Below the pieces are notes generated by a model. That model ran no database searches and had not been told where the DNA came from. It worked only from the letters and a program-made list of their open reading frames with translations. 57,936 bases of DNA, from positions 1-57,936 of the forward strand of contig CAIMWA010000277.1 of NCBI GenBank assembly GCA_903845045.1. Direction: 5' to 3'. The position numbers and the translations under genes were made by a program. The stretch's first letter is position 1. Each line of letters opens with the position of its first letter. Below, piece by piece: positions 23,582 through 33,219 of the stretch. This stretch comes from an uncultured delta proteobacterium (GTDB lineage Bacteria; Myxococcota_A; Polyangia; Polyangiales; Ga0077539).

Positions 23582-26266
23582 TCACTCCGTGGAGAGCACA
23601 AGCCCGGACAGTCCGGGGCCGAAGGTTGCGTCGAAGTCGCCTCGGGTCTCGGGGTGGGCGCGCAGAGCGGAGATCGCTTGGACGGGAGGCTTCGGCCACA
23701 CTTTGGTCGGGGCGCCCAAAAGTCCGCGAATTTTGTCTTGCACCTCGCGCACCTCGGCCGCCGCCGCCACCCGCCGGTTGTTCATGTCGGGGATGATGAC
23801 GTTGTTGAGGACGCCCATGGTCGCGCTGTAACCGTTGTTGATGTTCAACAGCCTGTCCGTTTCAGCCCTCGCGCTGTCGGAGACCGCCGCGATCGATTGA
23901 ACGCCGCCTGATAGGATTTTGGCGTACTCCCCCTTGATCGTCTGCATCATGCCGTCGAGAGCGATCACGTCGGGGTCGCCCGCTATCTCTTTACGGACGT
24001 ACTGGCCCCACTTGTTGAACAACGCGCCCGCGTCCGACGCGGTGCCGCGTCCCAAGAAGTCCTTCATGATGGAGATATTCAGCCGCGCCGTGGTCTCGTA
24101 AGACTCAATGGAGTCCGCTTGCGGCAAAAGGTTTTTGAGGTCTTTATGCAGAGCTTGATTTGTGGCCCGGATGGCCTCCATGTCGCCCGCTGTTTTGTGC
24201 TGCTCCAGCATCATCTCGGAGCCGCGTTTGATGATGCCCAAACGCTCGGCCGTGGCGGCGGGGCCGTAACCAGACGGCAGTTCCTTGGTCAGTATCCAAC
24301 TCTTGGCGCGCTCCGTCAGTTCTTCCGGCGTCAACGCCAGGGCGGCCATGTCTTGGGCGTGGCGCTCGTCATTTCGCTTCATCCGGTCCAGGCGTTCTTT
24401 CGCGACCTCCAGTTCTCCGGCACGAGCGGCTTCGCGCGCGGACTCGGCTTGGTCGGCGCGGTCGTTCACGTGCTGGCGTATGGCGAGGTTTCGCTTGGCG
24501 ATCTCCGCGTTAGCCGTAGCCTTCTGCACCGCAAGCTCGTGCGTCTGGTTAAACTGGCCGGTTTTTCGCGCGGCGTCGGCTTCGTGTTGCGCGGTTTTAA
24601 GCGCCTGATCCGCCGCGTGGACCTCGGCCCGCGCCGTGTTTTCCTCGCGTCGGAGCGTTAGGCGGTTCGTGTCCCTGTCGTTCTGGGCGGCTAGCCGGGC
24701 CGCCGTGGCGCCCCCCTTGACCATCTTGCCCGTCTCAGTGCCAGCCGCCTTGCTCTCTGCCGAAGACTGGTTCGCTTTCTGAAGGCTCTCGACGTGCCGA
24801 ACCGCCTCGGCGCGCTCGTCGTCAGAGGCTTTCGGGTCGTCGGCCACCTGCTGCCACGCTGCGATCTGCCGGTCGACCGGCAGCTTCGCCAAAGCCCCGC
24901 CTGTGCCGCCTGTCGTACCTTTTTTCAATTGAGCAAGGCGGGCAGCCTCTTCGTCCCCCTTGCCCAGTGCTGCCGCGATACCCCGCCGCAACGTCGCGTC
25001 GTCAGGGGCTGTCGGCTTTTCCTCAAGCGCCCACTGGCGCGCGGCCCTCGTCATCTTGTCGAGATCGTTCCAGGGAACTTTGTCGCCGGGCTTCATGCCA
25101 ACGGCCCCGGCCACAGCCTCGGCCATTTTGGCGGGTTTGTTTCCGTCTGACGAGGGCGACAGCGTCTCAAACATCTGTTGAAACGTCCACCCGCCAGCCT
25201 TGTCAGACTTGTTCTTGGCGTTCAGGATCGACGCCGCGATGCCGTTTTCCGGCGTGTCGTATTGGCCGAACTCGTTGCGCGGCCCGCCCCCCTTGGCCCC
25301 CTCGCCCTTCATACCCCCGATGCTCTTGAGGTTGAACGGGTTGTTATCGTACGAGAACCACAGGTCTTTTTCACGTAGGGTCTTTTCTCGGAGCGCAGGC
25401 ATCTCGCCCTCAGACACAGGCGCTTGCCCGATCGCAGCGCGGCGAGTGTTTTCTGCCTTCACCGCCTCGGCCACCGCAGCGTTCTGCTCGCTGTCCTGCA
25501 TCAATTCGCGGCTATTTTTAAGCGCCCGCTGCTGCCGGTCTTGCTGCTTCTCGATGAACTCTAGGTCGCCACGTTCCAGAGCGGCCAGTTCTTGCACGGC
25601 GCCCACCGCCGCGTAATGCGCCTTGAGCCCAGCGGCCCCAAGCGCCCAATCGTTTTGCATAACCTTCAGATGGTCTTCGCGCTGCTTGTTGTCCCACTCC
25701 GTCTGTTTGATGATGTAGTCCATATTTTCTTTCCAAGCGTCATGGGCGCGCTCGTACTCGGCTTCGTCGTGCTTATCCATGGCGGCAATCGCCGCGCCGC
25801 CTGCCGACAGAGCGTTCAATAGCGGTTGGCGCGTTCTCGCGCTCGCCACGAGCCCCATGATCATACCCCACGAACCGAGATATTCGAGCGGCGTGCGCTC
25901 TCGCTTTTTCTCAGTAAACGGTTTGATGTCAGGCTTCTCGAACGGATGCTCGGCGTTAAAAGTGTCGTACTCTTTTTTGCTCGCAGCGGCCTGAGCGCCC
26001 TCTTCACCGGCCAGCTTGAATTTTTCTCGAGCCGCCGCTTGATCAAGCTGGCGAACGTGCGCCATGGACGGGGCGCCCGTCGGCTGCTCGACGAGGCTCA
26101 CGAGGCTTTGGTCGTCGCCCCCGGCCACGGTGAGGGGGACCGCCGGGGTCCGCGGGGGAACGCGGGCAGGGTCAATGCGGGGGGACCCGACGCTGGTGCC
26201 CCCGTCGCTCACGAGGCCGCCCTCGGCGTCGTCATCAGCGGGCGCCTGAGAGGGCTTAGCGGCCAT
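23582..26266 (-). CDS. large internal virion protein with embedded lysozyme-like segment
   Basis: An 894-aa protein. After a disordered N-terminus and a Lys/Glu-rich helical region, residues about 307-370 contain YDNNPFNLKSIGG, FGQYDTPENGIAAS and WTFQQMFETLSP, resembling the lytic-transglycosylase/glucosaminidase-like domains (NPFNL, G-Y-D-S-x-x-x-G-I-A) that phage virions use to open peptidoglycan. The C-terminal 400 residues are a long charged coiled coil. It probably helps DNA cross the cell wall, as T7 gp16 does, though the order of domains differs. It overlaps the upstream gene by 11 bases. Confidence 0.65.
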   Translation of the reverse strand: MAAKPSQAPADDDAEGGLVSDGGTSVGSPRIDPARVPPRTPAVPLTVAGGDDQSLVSLVEQPTGAPSMAHVRQLDQAAAREKFKLAGEEGAQAAASKKEYDTFNAEHPFEKPDIKPFTEKKRERTPLEYLGSWGMIMGLVASARTRQPLLNALSAGGAAIAAMDKHDEAEYERAHDAWKENMDYIIKQTEWDNKQREDHLKVMQNDWALGAAGLKAHYAAVGAVQELAALERGDLEFIEKQQDRQQRALKNSRELMQDSEQNAAVAEAVKAENTRRAAIGQAPVSEGEMPALREKTLREKDLWFSYDNNPFNLKSIGGMKGEGAKGGGPRNEFGQYDTPENGIAASILNAKNKSDKAGGWTFQQMFETLSPSSDGNKPAKMAEAVAGAVGMKPGDKVPWNDLDKMTRAARQWALEEKPTAPDDATLRRGIAAALGKGDEEAARLAQLKKGTTGGTGGALAKLPVDRQIAAWQQVADDPKASDDERAEAVRHVESLQKANQSSAESKAAGTETGKMVKGGATAARLAAQNDRDTNRLTLRREENTARAEVHAADQALKTAQHEADAARKTGQFNQTHELAVQKATANAEIAKRNLAIRQHVNDRADQAESAREAARAGELEVAKERLDRMKRNDERHAQDMAALALTPEELTERAKSWILTKELPSGYGPAATAERLGIIKRGSEMMLEQHKTAGDMEAIRATNQALHKDLKNLLPQADSIESYETTARLNISIMKDFLGRGTASDAGALFNKWGQYVRKEIAGDPDVIALDGMMQTIKGEYAKILSGGVQSIAAVSDSARAETDRLLNINNGYSATMGVLNNVIIPDMNNRRVAAAAEVREVQDKIRGLLGAPTKVWPKPPVQAISALRAHPETRGDFDATFGPGLSGLVLSTE

Positions 26267-27659
26267 AGCGAACCGCCTCTCTGCCGCTGACCACGGCGCC
26301 TATGCACCAACTGAGCCCTGACAGCGCCGCGCCGTATACCCGCCCCACGGCGCTTTGCCTCGCGATGTGGCTGAAGACGTGGCGGGCGACCGCCGTGGCC
26401 GTCGGGCTGCGCCTCATCAGCCCGGTGTACGGAAAGGCCCACGTCCAGTACCCGCGCCAGAACCGCGCGTCGGTGAACCCGTCGCCCCACTTCCGCATCG
26501 CGGCCAGTTCACGCCCGCCGACCAGTCCCGAGGCGTGAAGCTGCGTGCAGATCACACTGCCCCCGCCACCGCCTGAACTCGCCACCTGCTGAACCTGCTG
26601 GGTTTGGGCCGTCTGTAGCTTGGCGTCGATATCGGCCTGCTTCATCTGCATATCGGCTTGGATTCTTGCCTGCTGCTCTCGCGCCGTCAAATCGGCCGTA
26701 GCCTGCTGCACGGCCAGTTGCTCCACGGCCTGTTGGATCGCCGCGGACTGCTGGTCTGAGGACACTGCCGCCTGATACTCGGAGGTCGACATGTTGGCCG
26801 CGGTGAGCGCCTCGGACAGCATCTGAGTGCGGTACGTGTCGGCGGCGGCAGCCTTCTGCGCCTCGATGTTCCCGGCGCCCTGTGCGGCCATCGTGCTGTT
26901 GCCGAGGCCGAGGCGGGCGTAGGTTCCTGAGAGCGCCGCCTTGCTGGCGTCGGCCGAGGCGTTGAGCCCGCCCTGGTATCCGGCGGGCAGCGGGCCGCCG
27001 AGGGCACTCGCCCGCAGCGCCTGTGACAGATCGTTCAGGCCCGCCGCGCCAGACTTCAAAGCGGTTGTGCTGTCGCCGATGCTGCCCACGATCGTGCTCA
27101 GGTCGCGGCCTCCGGTGGGCGTCGTCTGGTAGTCTGTGGGCGAACCCAGCGCCCCGATCTGCGGCGTCTTGCCCACGGTGATTGCGGGCTGGCCTGTGAA
27201 AGCGTTGTACCCGGCGTACCCGAGCGCGGCGAGGCCAGCGGCGCTTTTCGCGATACCCGCGGCGTCCTTCACGTCAGACATAGACGGTAGCCAACTGGAG
27301 TCGCCCGCGATCGTGCCCATCGTGTCAGTGCCGATGCTCAAGTTGGGGATGGCGTTGCCGGCAGCGTCGAACGCTGTCGCCCCGTCCCCGAACCCCGAAG
27401 CCCACCCGACGTTGCCTGAGATGTCAATCAAACCGCTCCCTAGAGCATCTGTGCCCACGCCGCTCACTATAGCGTCTGTGCCCACGCCGCCCGCGATCGT
27501 GCCGAGCGTGTCTGCCGCCAGCATCCCGCCGCCGACATCCGCCGCCGTGAGGCCGGCTCCGACGCCCAGCGCCGTGCCCTCGGCCAGTGCTGCGGTGCCC
27601 ATGGCGCCGCCCACTTCCATCGCCCCGATCGTGCCCGCCGCCGCTGCCCCCGCGCCCAT
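26256..27659 (-). CDS. putative internal virion protein
   Basis: A 467-aa protein. Residues 1-120 are Gly/Ala-rich (AAAAGTIGAMEVGGAMG); residues 150-330 are helical with many Ala and Gln. A Gly-rich hinge (SSGGGGGS) leads to a distinct C-terminal domain starting CTQLHASGLVGGRELAAM, with YWTWAFPYTGLMRRSP and a hydrophobic end. A similar Cys-Thr-x-Leu tail is familiar in internal virion proteins of podovirus-like phages, where this domain may anchor the protein near the portal. Start ATG 27659. Confidence 0.62.
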   Translation of the reverse strand: MGAGAAAAGTIGAMEVGGAMGTAALAEGTALGVGAGLTAADVGGGMLAADTLGTIAGGVGTDAIVSGVGTDALGSGLIDISGNVGWASGFGDGATAFDAAGNAIPNLSIGTDTMGTIAGDSSWLPSMSDVKDAAGIAKSAAGLAALGYAGYNAFTGQPAITVGKTPQIGALGSPTDYQTTPTGGRDLSTIVGSIGDSTTALKSGAAGLNDLSQALRASALGGPLPAGYQGGLNASADASKAALSGTYARLGLGNSTMAAQGAGNIEAQKAAAADTYRTQMLSEALTAANMSTSEYQAAVSSDQQSAAIQQAVEQLAVQQATADLTAREQQARIQADMQMKQADIDAKLQTAQTQQVQQVASSGGGGGSVICTQLHASGLVGGRELAAMRKWGDGFTDARFWRGYWTWAFPYTGLMRRSPTATAVARHVFSHIARQSAVGRVYGAALSGLSWCIGAVVSGREAVRYGR

Positions 27660-27662
27660 GGC

Positions 27663-28730
27663 TCAGTCCTCCAATTTCATCACGTACAGGCTGCCAGCCG
27701 GTTCGGCGCCCAAACCCTTGTACAGTCTGCCAAGGTCCGGGCCTGAGCCCCTGACCCCCGCTTTCATCACGATCTCAGTGACGCCCTCGGCCTTGAGCGC
27801 TGCGTTCGACGCCCTGAACAGGCGCAGGCTTAAGCCGAGTGGCGCATCTGGGGAGGCGAACATGCTGAAATGGGTTGCCGTCATCACGCCCTCGGCGTCC
27901 AAAGCAGGACCAACCACCGACACCAGATACCCGAACATACGCCCGTTCGACCGGGCCGTCATGATCTTGAGAGCGCCCTTGGCCGCCAAACACCGCGCCA
28001 GCGGGACGTTTTTGGTCAGATACGAGTCTGGAGGCTCGCCTACGGCGTGCGAATGCCCCTCGAACAGATGGACTCCGTCCGCGAGCCACGCCTCGAAGTC
28101 CTCGAATTGCAGCGTCATGCCGTCGACTGGCTTGACCGGCTTCTGAAGCGCGACCAGCGAGCGGGCCTTCGCGATCTTCGCGAACGCCTCCATCTGCGGC
28201 TTGTGGGCGCCGCAGTAGCGAAGCAGTGCCACCATGTCGATCTGGAGGTTGAGCGGGGCCATGCCCGCCCAGTACGCGCTGTCGTGGGCGTAGGGCAGGC
28301 AGTGCTCGAACACTTTCGCGCAATCGTCTTCGCGGCTCAAACCGTCGAACGTGACGGATATCACATTCGGCACCCGTTCCTCGATCTGGTCGAGCTTCCG
28401 GTCGATCCCGCGCAGCACCTTCTCGACCACTTTGAGGTCGATCCCGACGTTGAGCCGGGCGAAGCTGTCAACGGCTTCGCCTACGGGCCGGCGCAGCACG
28501 ACGGTCTTGAGATCAGGCCGGAACTTGTGGATCAACCGCCACCACGACGCCGCGCCAGTCTCGACGCTGCCAGTCATCGGTTGCTTAAACCAGGACCGGA
28601 CATCGTCGAATGACCGCATGTGGATCAGTTCATCGTGCCCGGAGCGCCATTTGCCGTACGACAGAAACCGCGACAGCCAATAGCTTCGCGACCTGGGCAT
28701 TGCGTACACGATGAACGGCGCGGCATCCAC
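27663..28730 (-). CDS. sulfotransferase-like/GNAT-like fusion protein
   Basis: A 355-aa protein with two apparent parts. Residues 1-215 look like a sulfotransferase: FIVYAMPRSRSYWLSRFLS near the start matches the P-loop-like 5'-phosphosulfate loop, and KTVVLRRPVGEAVDSFAR matches the 3'-phosphate site. Residues about 240-355 (GRMFGYLVSVVG, THFSMFA, RLFRASNAALKAEGV, GRLYKGLGAEPAGSLYVM) resemble a GNAT acyltransferase fold. The gene sits between internal virion proteins and tail genes, where related phages carry a lone acetyltransferase-like gene. Modification of virion or host surface is an inference; domain assignments rest on visual similarity. Confidence 0.6.
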   Translation of the reverse strand: MDAAPFIVYAMPRSRSYWLSRFLSYGKWRSGHDELIHMRSFDDVRSWFKQPMTGSVETGAASWWRLIHKFRPDLKTVVLRRPVGEAVDSFARLNVGIDLKVVEKVLRGIDRKLDQIEERVPNVISVTFDGLSREDDCAKVFEHCLPYAHDSAYWAGMAPLNLQIDMVALLRYCGAHKPQMEAFAKIAKARSLVALQKPVKPVDGMTLQFEDFEAWLADGVHLFEGHSHAVGEPPDSYLTKNVPLARCLAAKGALKIMTARSNGRMFGYLVSVVGPALDAEGVMTATHFSMFASPDAPLGLSLRLFRASNAALKAEGVTEIVMKAGVRGSGPDLGRLYKGLGAEPAGSLYVMKLED

Positions 28731-28737
28731 GGAAACC

Positions 28738-29238
28738 TCACAGGATCGCGTATCTCGACATTCTCTTCTCAGGGAACGGCATGATCTCGTCGAGCACTTT
28801 GGCCGTCAGATCAGTGTCGCGATCGAAGCGAAGATCGACGGCGTGGCGGACCCGAGCCCAGCGAACGAAATGCCGGTAAACCTCGGCGCACGCCCGTTGC
28901 TCGCCTTCCGCGCAGTACCCGAACAGCACTTCGGCGTGAACAGCAGCGTCGAGGCCGTCGCAGTTGATGCGGGCCAGCCCAACAGCTTGGCGCCCGCACG
29001 TCACGAGGTTCATCGAGTTGTCCGACAGAAAACCGAGCAGCCAGCCGGGGCGTGCGGCAGGATGCACGTCAGGCCAGCGCCGTTGGAGTTTCGGCATCAG
29101 CCACGCCATCATCGCCGGGTCTTGCAAATCCTGCGGCGTTACGGCGCGAACGCTGCCGAAAGCAGGCGTTTTCGTGTCGAACCCGCCCGGTGGGGCGGAC
29201 GGTGCCGCGTCGCTGTAGCATTTGGCCGCGAGTGTCAT
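28738..29238 (-). CDS. GNAT-like hypothetical protein
   Basis: A 166-aa protein. The half beginning QAVGLARINCDG and ending EKRMSRYAIL shows the strand-helix order of a reduced GNAT domain, without a clear acetyl-CoA loop (RxxGxG/A). It may be a structural derivative. It overlaps the next upstream gene by ATGA and precedes the sulfotransferase-like fusion, so the two may work together. Confidence 0.5.
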   Translation of the reverse strand: MTLAAKCYSDAAPSAPPGGFDTKTPAFGSVRAVTPQDLQDPAMMAWLMPKLQRRWPDVHPAARPGWLLGFLSDNSMNLVTCGRQAVGLARINCDGLDAAVHAEVLFGYCAEGEQRACAEVYRHFVRWARVRHAVDLRFDRDTDLTAKVLDEIMPFPEKRMSRYAIL

Positions 29239-29570
29239 TTCAACCCCAGACGTTGAGCAGCGACGAAATGCTCGTTCGCGTGCGTAGTCACCCAGGACGC
29301 TATCATGTCGGGTTTTGAGAAATCAACGCCTGACAGGTCGCTTGAGTTCACCCCGAGCGCTGCGTTCATGTCGAGGTGCATCTGAGCGTGCTGCCGCGCC
29401 CACCTCGCTTGGTCCTCGGGCGTGATCGGATCGAGGGTGTATTGCGTGAGGTCGTGGCCCTGCCCCCGCAGCGATTTGATGATCTGGATATGATGGTCTT
29501 GGTTGGAAAAGCTGAACTCTTCCAACTCGAGGTCTGTCCGGATCGGGCTAAGCAGGGTCGCGAGGCTCAC
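29235..29570 (-). CDS. hypothetical protein of tail module
   Basis: A 111-aa protein with evenly spaced His and Trp: QDHHIQIIKSLRGQGHDLT, RWARQHAQMHLDMN and WVTTHANEHF. Small proteins with this His-rich pattern occur at the same place in other podovirus-like genomes. Metal binding is possible. Function unknown; it stops on the GNAT-like gene start. Confidence 0.65.
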   Translation of the reverse strand: MSLATLLSPIRTDLELEEFSFSNQDHHIQIIKSLRGQGHDLTQYTLDPITPEDQARWARQHAQMHLDMNAALGVNSSDLSGVDFSKPDMIASWVTTHANEHFVAAQRLGLK

Positions 29571-29574
29571 GAGG

Positions 29575-30237
29575 TTACCACGCCGGGATGTAGCGGCTGA
29601 CGCCGTTGATGGTCACGCGGAGCCAGAAGTTGGGATTGCCGGCACCGGGCGCGTTGGTCAGCGTCCCCGCGCTGGACGCCGCGGCCGAGGTCTGGTTCGT
29701 GGTCTTGAAGCCGTTGTCCGTGGTCACCGTGGCGCCCGCAAAACTCGGGCTGTCAGCAGTCGTCAAGCCGGCCACGGCCGCCTGATTGAGCGTCGCCAGC
29801 GTACCGTCGCCCCTGACGTATTGCGCCGTGGTGCCGGCCGGCGTGGCGAACCACAGGCGCGACAGCAAGTGGAAGCCGCCAGCCCCGGTGTTCAGGGCGG
29901 CGTCGTACTGGAGGTCGACGACGTTCTTCTGAATGATATCGCCGCTGATCAGCACCGCCGGGCCTGAGGCCGTGTCCTTGTAGACGCTGAGCGCCGCCAA
30001 GCTGCCAAGCTGGGCAGTGACAGCCCCTGAGTTGCTCTGCGCCGCGATGCCTGAGTAAATCTGACCTTGGACGTAGGCCCCGACGGTCGGAGTGTTCGCC
30101 GCCTGCGTCAGAGCCAGAGTGTTGGTGCCGGCCACCGTGCAAGGGATCGGGGCGCAGGCGCCGAGCGCCGCGAAGTTGTTGTCGAGTTCGGCGCCGGTCG
30201 CCGAGGTCAGATTGGTGAAGGCAGTGGGGAGGGCCAT
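29575..30237 (-). CDS. tail-fibre-like virion protein
   Basis: A 220-aa protein from ATG 30237; ten further upstream codons overlap the previous gene. It is rich in Ala, Thr, Gly and Asn, with repeating beta-strand character and a compact C-terminus (FWLRVTINGVSRYIPAW) typical of short fibre or spike proteins. It follows the tail-tube-B-like gene by one base, which suggests a tail-tip or adaptor role. Confidence 0.6.
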   Translation of the reverse strand: MALPTAFTNLTSATGAELDNNFAALGACAPIPCTVAGTNTLALTQAANTPTVGAYVQGQIYSGIAAQSNSGAVTAQLGSLAALSVYKDTASGPAVLISGDIIQKNVVDLQYDAALNTGAGGFHLLSRLWFATPAGTTAQYVRGDGTLATLNQAAVAGLTTADSPSFAGATVTTDNGFKTTNQTSAAASSAGTLTNAPGAGNPNFWLRVTINGVSRYIPAW

Positions 30238-30238
30238 G

Positions 30239-32290
30239 TCAAACTCCAGCGCTGTAAGTCTGTTCAAGAAGGGTGATGTCGAGCACGGACATATCGGCCG
30301 CCGTGGTTGACAGCGTGAGGCCCAAGTACACCCCCGACTGAGCCACCTGGATCGGCCCGAACGCTTGGATGCCCGCCGCGATCCACGTTATGGTCGCGCC
30401 GCTGTTGTTCGTCCAGGTTATCGGTGCTCCGCTGCCGTTTGTCCAAGACAGACTGCCCAGCGGGATTGAGTTGAGCACCAAAGTCTGTCCGGTGCCATTG
30501 TCAACAGCCACGCTGAGCGTGCCGGCAGGTTCGTTGAAGTAGTTCACCGCGCCGTACAGCCTTCTGGACATTTTCCTGTAGTACAGCAACGGGCCGTCCC
30601 ACAGCTTCGACTGAATTGTCTTCGTGATCGACGTTGTCGGAGTCTGAAACAGCGGGAAAATGTTCGTACCGTCCGTGCCCCACGCAACGAGGTTGGAGTT
30701 TAACTCTTGGGTCGCCACTTGCGTTAAAACGCGGTCTTGACTGGCAGTAAACCACTGCTCTCCGTCGAAAAGTACGAGTTTCACCGCTGTTTGGTTCGTG
30801 ACTAAGTCCAAAATCGGCACCAACAGCATGTACACCCGCACGCCAAACATCGAAGCGACGGCACTGGTAGGCTCAAAACTCCCAAGAGACCCAGGCGGCA
30901 AGTATATACCGTCTAACGGCCCTGAAATCTTCTGGACAGAGCCGCCAGCGCACAGATGTACGCCAAACTGGTTGGCAAAAACAATGCTTCGCGAGAACAG
31001 TTGCACCGACCTTGACCACGACGTACCGATCTGCGGGTCAACATTCTGGTTCGAGAAAGTCGTAATGGCACTACCGCCCGAAGCCGTCGTGTTTACGCCA
31101 GAAATGTAGTTGATAGAACTGTCGGCCAGCAGGTACAGGAACCCGCTTGACGAAAAAGCGCGCGAAAACGCCGATTTCAGATAGCTGTCGGTGGAGCCGA
31201 AGGCGCCGCCGCCCGAAGCCGCCGCGAAGTTCACCGCCGAGGCCGGCGCGGAGAACACGACATTCGCCCCGTTGAGCACCCACACTGAACTCTGGAAGCA
31301 CTCGACTTCAGAACCCTGGATGCCGAACGGCATCGCCGGCACTGAGGCCACGGCAATGCCTGTGTTGTTGGCGTCGGTGATGACGAGGGTAGGCGCCGAG
31401 ACGAAACCTTTGCCCCCGCTGACGATGGTGAGGCCGGTGACCACGCCGCCCGCGACGGTGGCTGTGATGTTCGCGCCCCCGCCTCCCCCGCCGAGGGTCG
31501 CCACCGCCGTCGTCGACGTGTAGCCGGTGCCGCCGTTGACCTGGGCTGTGCCCGTGATGACGCCGTTGGTCAGGGTGCAGGTGAACACCGCCGTCGTCTG
31601 GCCGCCACCGCCCGTAAAGGCCAGTCCGGCATCGTCGGCGTAGGTATATCCCGAACCCGGGTTGGTGCAGACGATAGACGCGACGCTGCCATTCGACACC
31701 GTCGCAGTGAACGCCGACCCCGAGCCGGAGCCGCCATAGGCCGTCACTGTCGGAGCCGAAGTGTAACCGGACCCGCCTGAACTGATCGCGACTTCAGGGC
31801 TCAAGGTTCCAGCTTTGTAGAAAACTGAACCGTCCCAGATAAAATAGCCGTTCGTCTGATTGGCGACGATGATCACGAACTGGTTGCCAAACTGAGCGTT
31901 CGCGCAGTTAGCGACATAAGGGTTCGAAATCGTTCCCGCCGCCGCGATAGTCGTAGCCACGCCGGTTTGCGTGTTAACGCCGATGATCGAGCCGTCTGAC
32001 AAAAACACGAGGCAAGCGGGCGTACCGTTTAAGAACGTAAAGTCGTAGTATGCCACTGACAGCCCCGCCGCTGCCGTATACAAGATCGGCCCAGCGCCCC
32101 ACATGGTCCGCGCGTTCGACGTTCCCAGAGGCATGAAGTTGTCGAGGATGTAGCACTGCTGATCTTCGATTGCCGGCCGCGACGGCTTTGTGTTGATGCC
32201 CTCGAACCCACGGAAGACCATGGGCGAGGGGTTTTCGGGGAAACCGGGCGTGCGACCTGGAGCGGCGGGGAAAGATTTTTGGTTAGGCAC
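30239..32290 (-). CDS. tail tubular protein B-like (tail stabilisation) with GSGYT repeats
   Basis: A 683-aa virion protein. Opening segments FRGFEGINTKPSRPAIEDQQ and FMPLGTSNARTMWG, and the later WSRSVQLFSRSIVFANQFGV and VASMFGVRVYMLLVPI, resemble the beta-propeller nozzle/stabilisation proteins of podoviruses. An insert at residues about 167-315 contains several copies of an ISSGGSGYTSAPTVT-like repeat, also found in two other virion genes here. It would form the tail nozzle below the adaptor. Start ATG 32290, four bases after the adaptor gene. Confidence 0.72.
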   Translation of the reverse strand: MPNQKSFPAAPGRTPGFPENPSPMVFRGFEGINTKPSRPAIEDQQCYILDNFMPLGTSNARTMWGAGPILYTAAAGLSVAYYDFTFLNGTPACLVFLSDGSIIGVNTQTGVATTIAAAGTISNPYVANCANAQFGNQFVIIVANQTNGYFIWDGSVFYKAGTLSPEVAISSGGSGYTSAPTVTAYGGSGSGSAFTATVSNGSVASIVCTNPGSGYTYADDAGLAFTGGGGQTTAVFTCTLTNGVITGTAQVNGGTGYTSTTAVATLGGGGGGANITATVAGGVVTGLTIVSGGKGFVSAPTLVITDANNTGIAVASVPAMPFGIQGSEVECFQSSVWVLNGANVVFSAPASAVNFAAASGGGAFGSTDSYLKSAFSRAFSSSGFLYLLADSSINYISGVNTTASGGSAITTFSNQNVDPQIGTSWSRSVQLFSRSIVFANQFGVHLCAGGSVQKISGPLDGIYLPPGSLGSFEPTSAVASMFGVRVYMLLVPILDLVTNQTAVKLVLFDGEQWFTASQDRVLTQVATQELNSNLVAWGTDGTNIFPLFQTPTTSITKTIQSKLWDGPLLYYRKMSRRLYGAVNYFNEPAGTLSVAVDNGTGQTLVLNSIPLGSLSWTNGSGAPITWTNNSGATITWIAAGIQAFGPIQVAQSGVYLGLTLSTTAADMSVLDITLLEQTYSAGV

Positions 32291-32293
32291 GGG

Positions 32294-33217
32294 TCAATAC
32301 CTCCCGTACATCGTCGTCGGACGCCCCATGCGCGCATACGCCGAATACCGTTTTGCCATAGCATCGTACAGGTCGAGGTAGCCTTTGGCCGCGTTGAGGT
32401 TTTGAAGCTCAAGATACGCCAAGTGCGCCGCGAAGTATGGCACGACATCAGTCCACGGCTGCGGGATGGCTTCGACGCTAAAATCGTCGGTCAAGTCCTG
32501 CGGCACACAGAAGCAATCCCACTCCATCTGATACGTCTGAGATGGGATCGGATAGAAGTATGCGCTGCCGCCAACCCCTTGCCCGTACTGGGACCAGATT
32601 GTCGGAACAAACTGATACTGGAATGGATAATTGCGAACGTACGCCTGATACTCTGTGAACGACTTGTAGTTACAGACATACCGATAGTTCGCAAATATGA
32701 TCGCAACGCTCTTGACCGCGTAGATCGACGCAACACCCGGCGCGTTGCCGAGCGGCACCCCGGAGAACGGATAGACCTCTTGGTTTTGCAGCAAGAGATT
32801 CATCGGCGTCATGATCGGGCTGGCCGTGGCCCCCGCGCCAGTTGGGTCGGTGATCGTGAGCGACGGCTGGAAATACCCGTAGCCCCCTTGAGCCATCTGC
32901 ACGTCATTGACGGCCCCGCCGATCACAGTGGCCTTTGCCGAAGCTTGGGCGCCGCCGGGTGCGTAGGCCCCGCCCCCTGGAAAGTCAGGCGGGGTCACGC
33001 TCACCTTCGGGTTGGTGTAGCCTGAGCCGCCGGCCGTAACGACGGCTTGCGTGATCGAGCCAGAGATCGGCGGGATCAGCCTGATGCACTGGGTGCGCAT
33101 GGCGACTTCACGTCGGGCGCGGTTGACGTAGCTCACAATGTCTTCGGGGCTGAGCAGCGCTTGGTTGCCGTCCCTCAAAAACCGCTGCGTCTGCTTCATG
33201 TAGTCGAACAGCGGCAT
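32294..33217 (-). CDS. head-tail adaptor / tail tubular protein A-like, copy 2
   Basis: A 307-aa protein. DYMKQTQRFLRDG, the ILSPEDIVSYVNRARREVAM-like start, and TIWSQYGQGVGGSAYFYPIP followed by QPWTDVVPYFAAHLAYLELQ are shared with the gene just upstream, so the two are paralogues. This copy has an insert of about 75 residues with GGSGYTNPKVSVTPPDFPGG repeats. It probably forms the ring that joins portal to tail tube. Start ATG 33217. Confidence 0.72.
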   Translation of the reverse strand: MPLFDYMKQTQRFLRDGNQALLSPEDIVSYVNRARREVAMRTQCIRLIPPISGSITQAVVTAGGSGYTNPKVSVTPPDFPGGGAYAPGGAQASAKATVIGGAVNDVQMAQGGYGYFQPSLTITDPTGAGATASPIMTPMNLLLQNQEVYPFSGVPLGNAPGVASIYAVKSVAIIFANYRYVCNYKSFTEYQAYVRNYPFQYQFVPTIWSQYGQGVGGSAYFYPIPSQTYQMEWDCFCVPQDLTDDFSVEAIPQPWTDVVPYFAAHLAYLELQNLNAAKGYLDLYDAMAKRYSAYARMGRPTTMYGRY

Positions 33218-33219
33218 CG

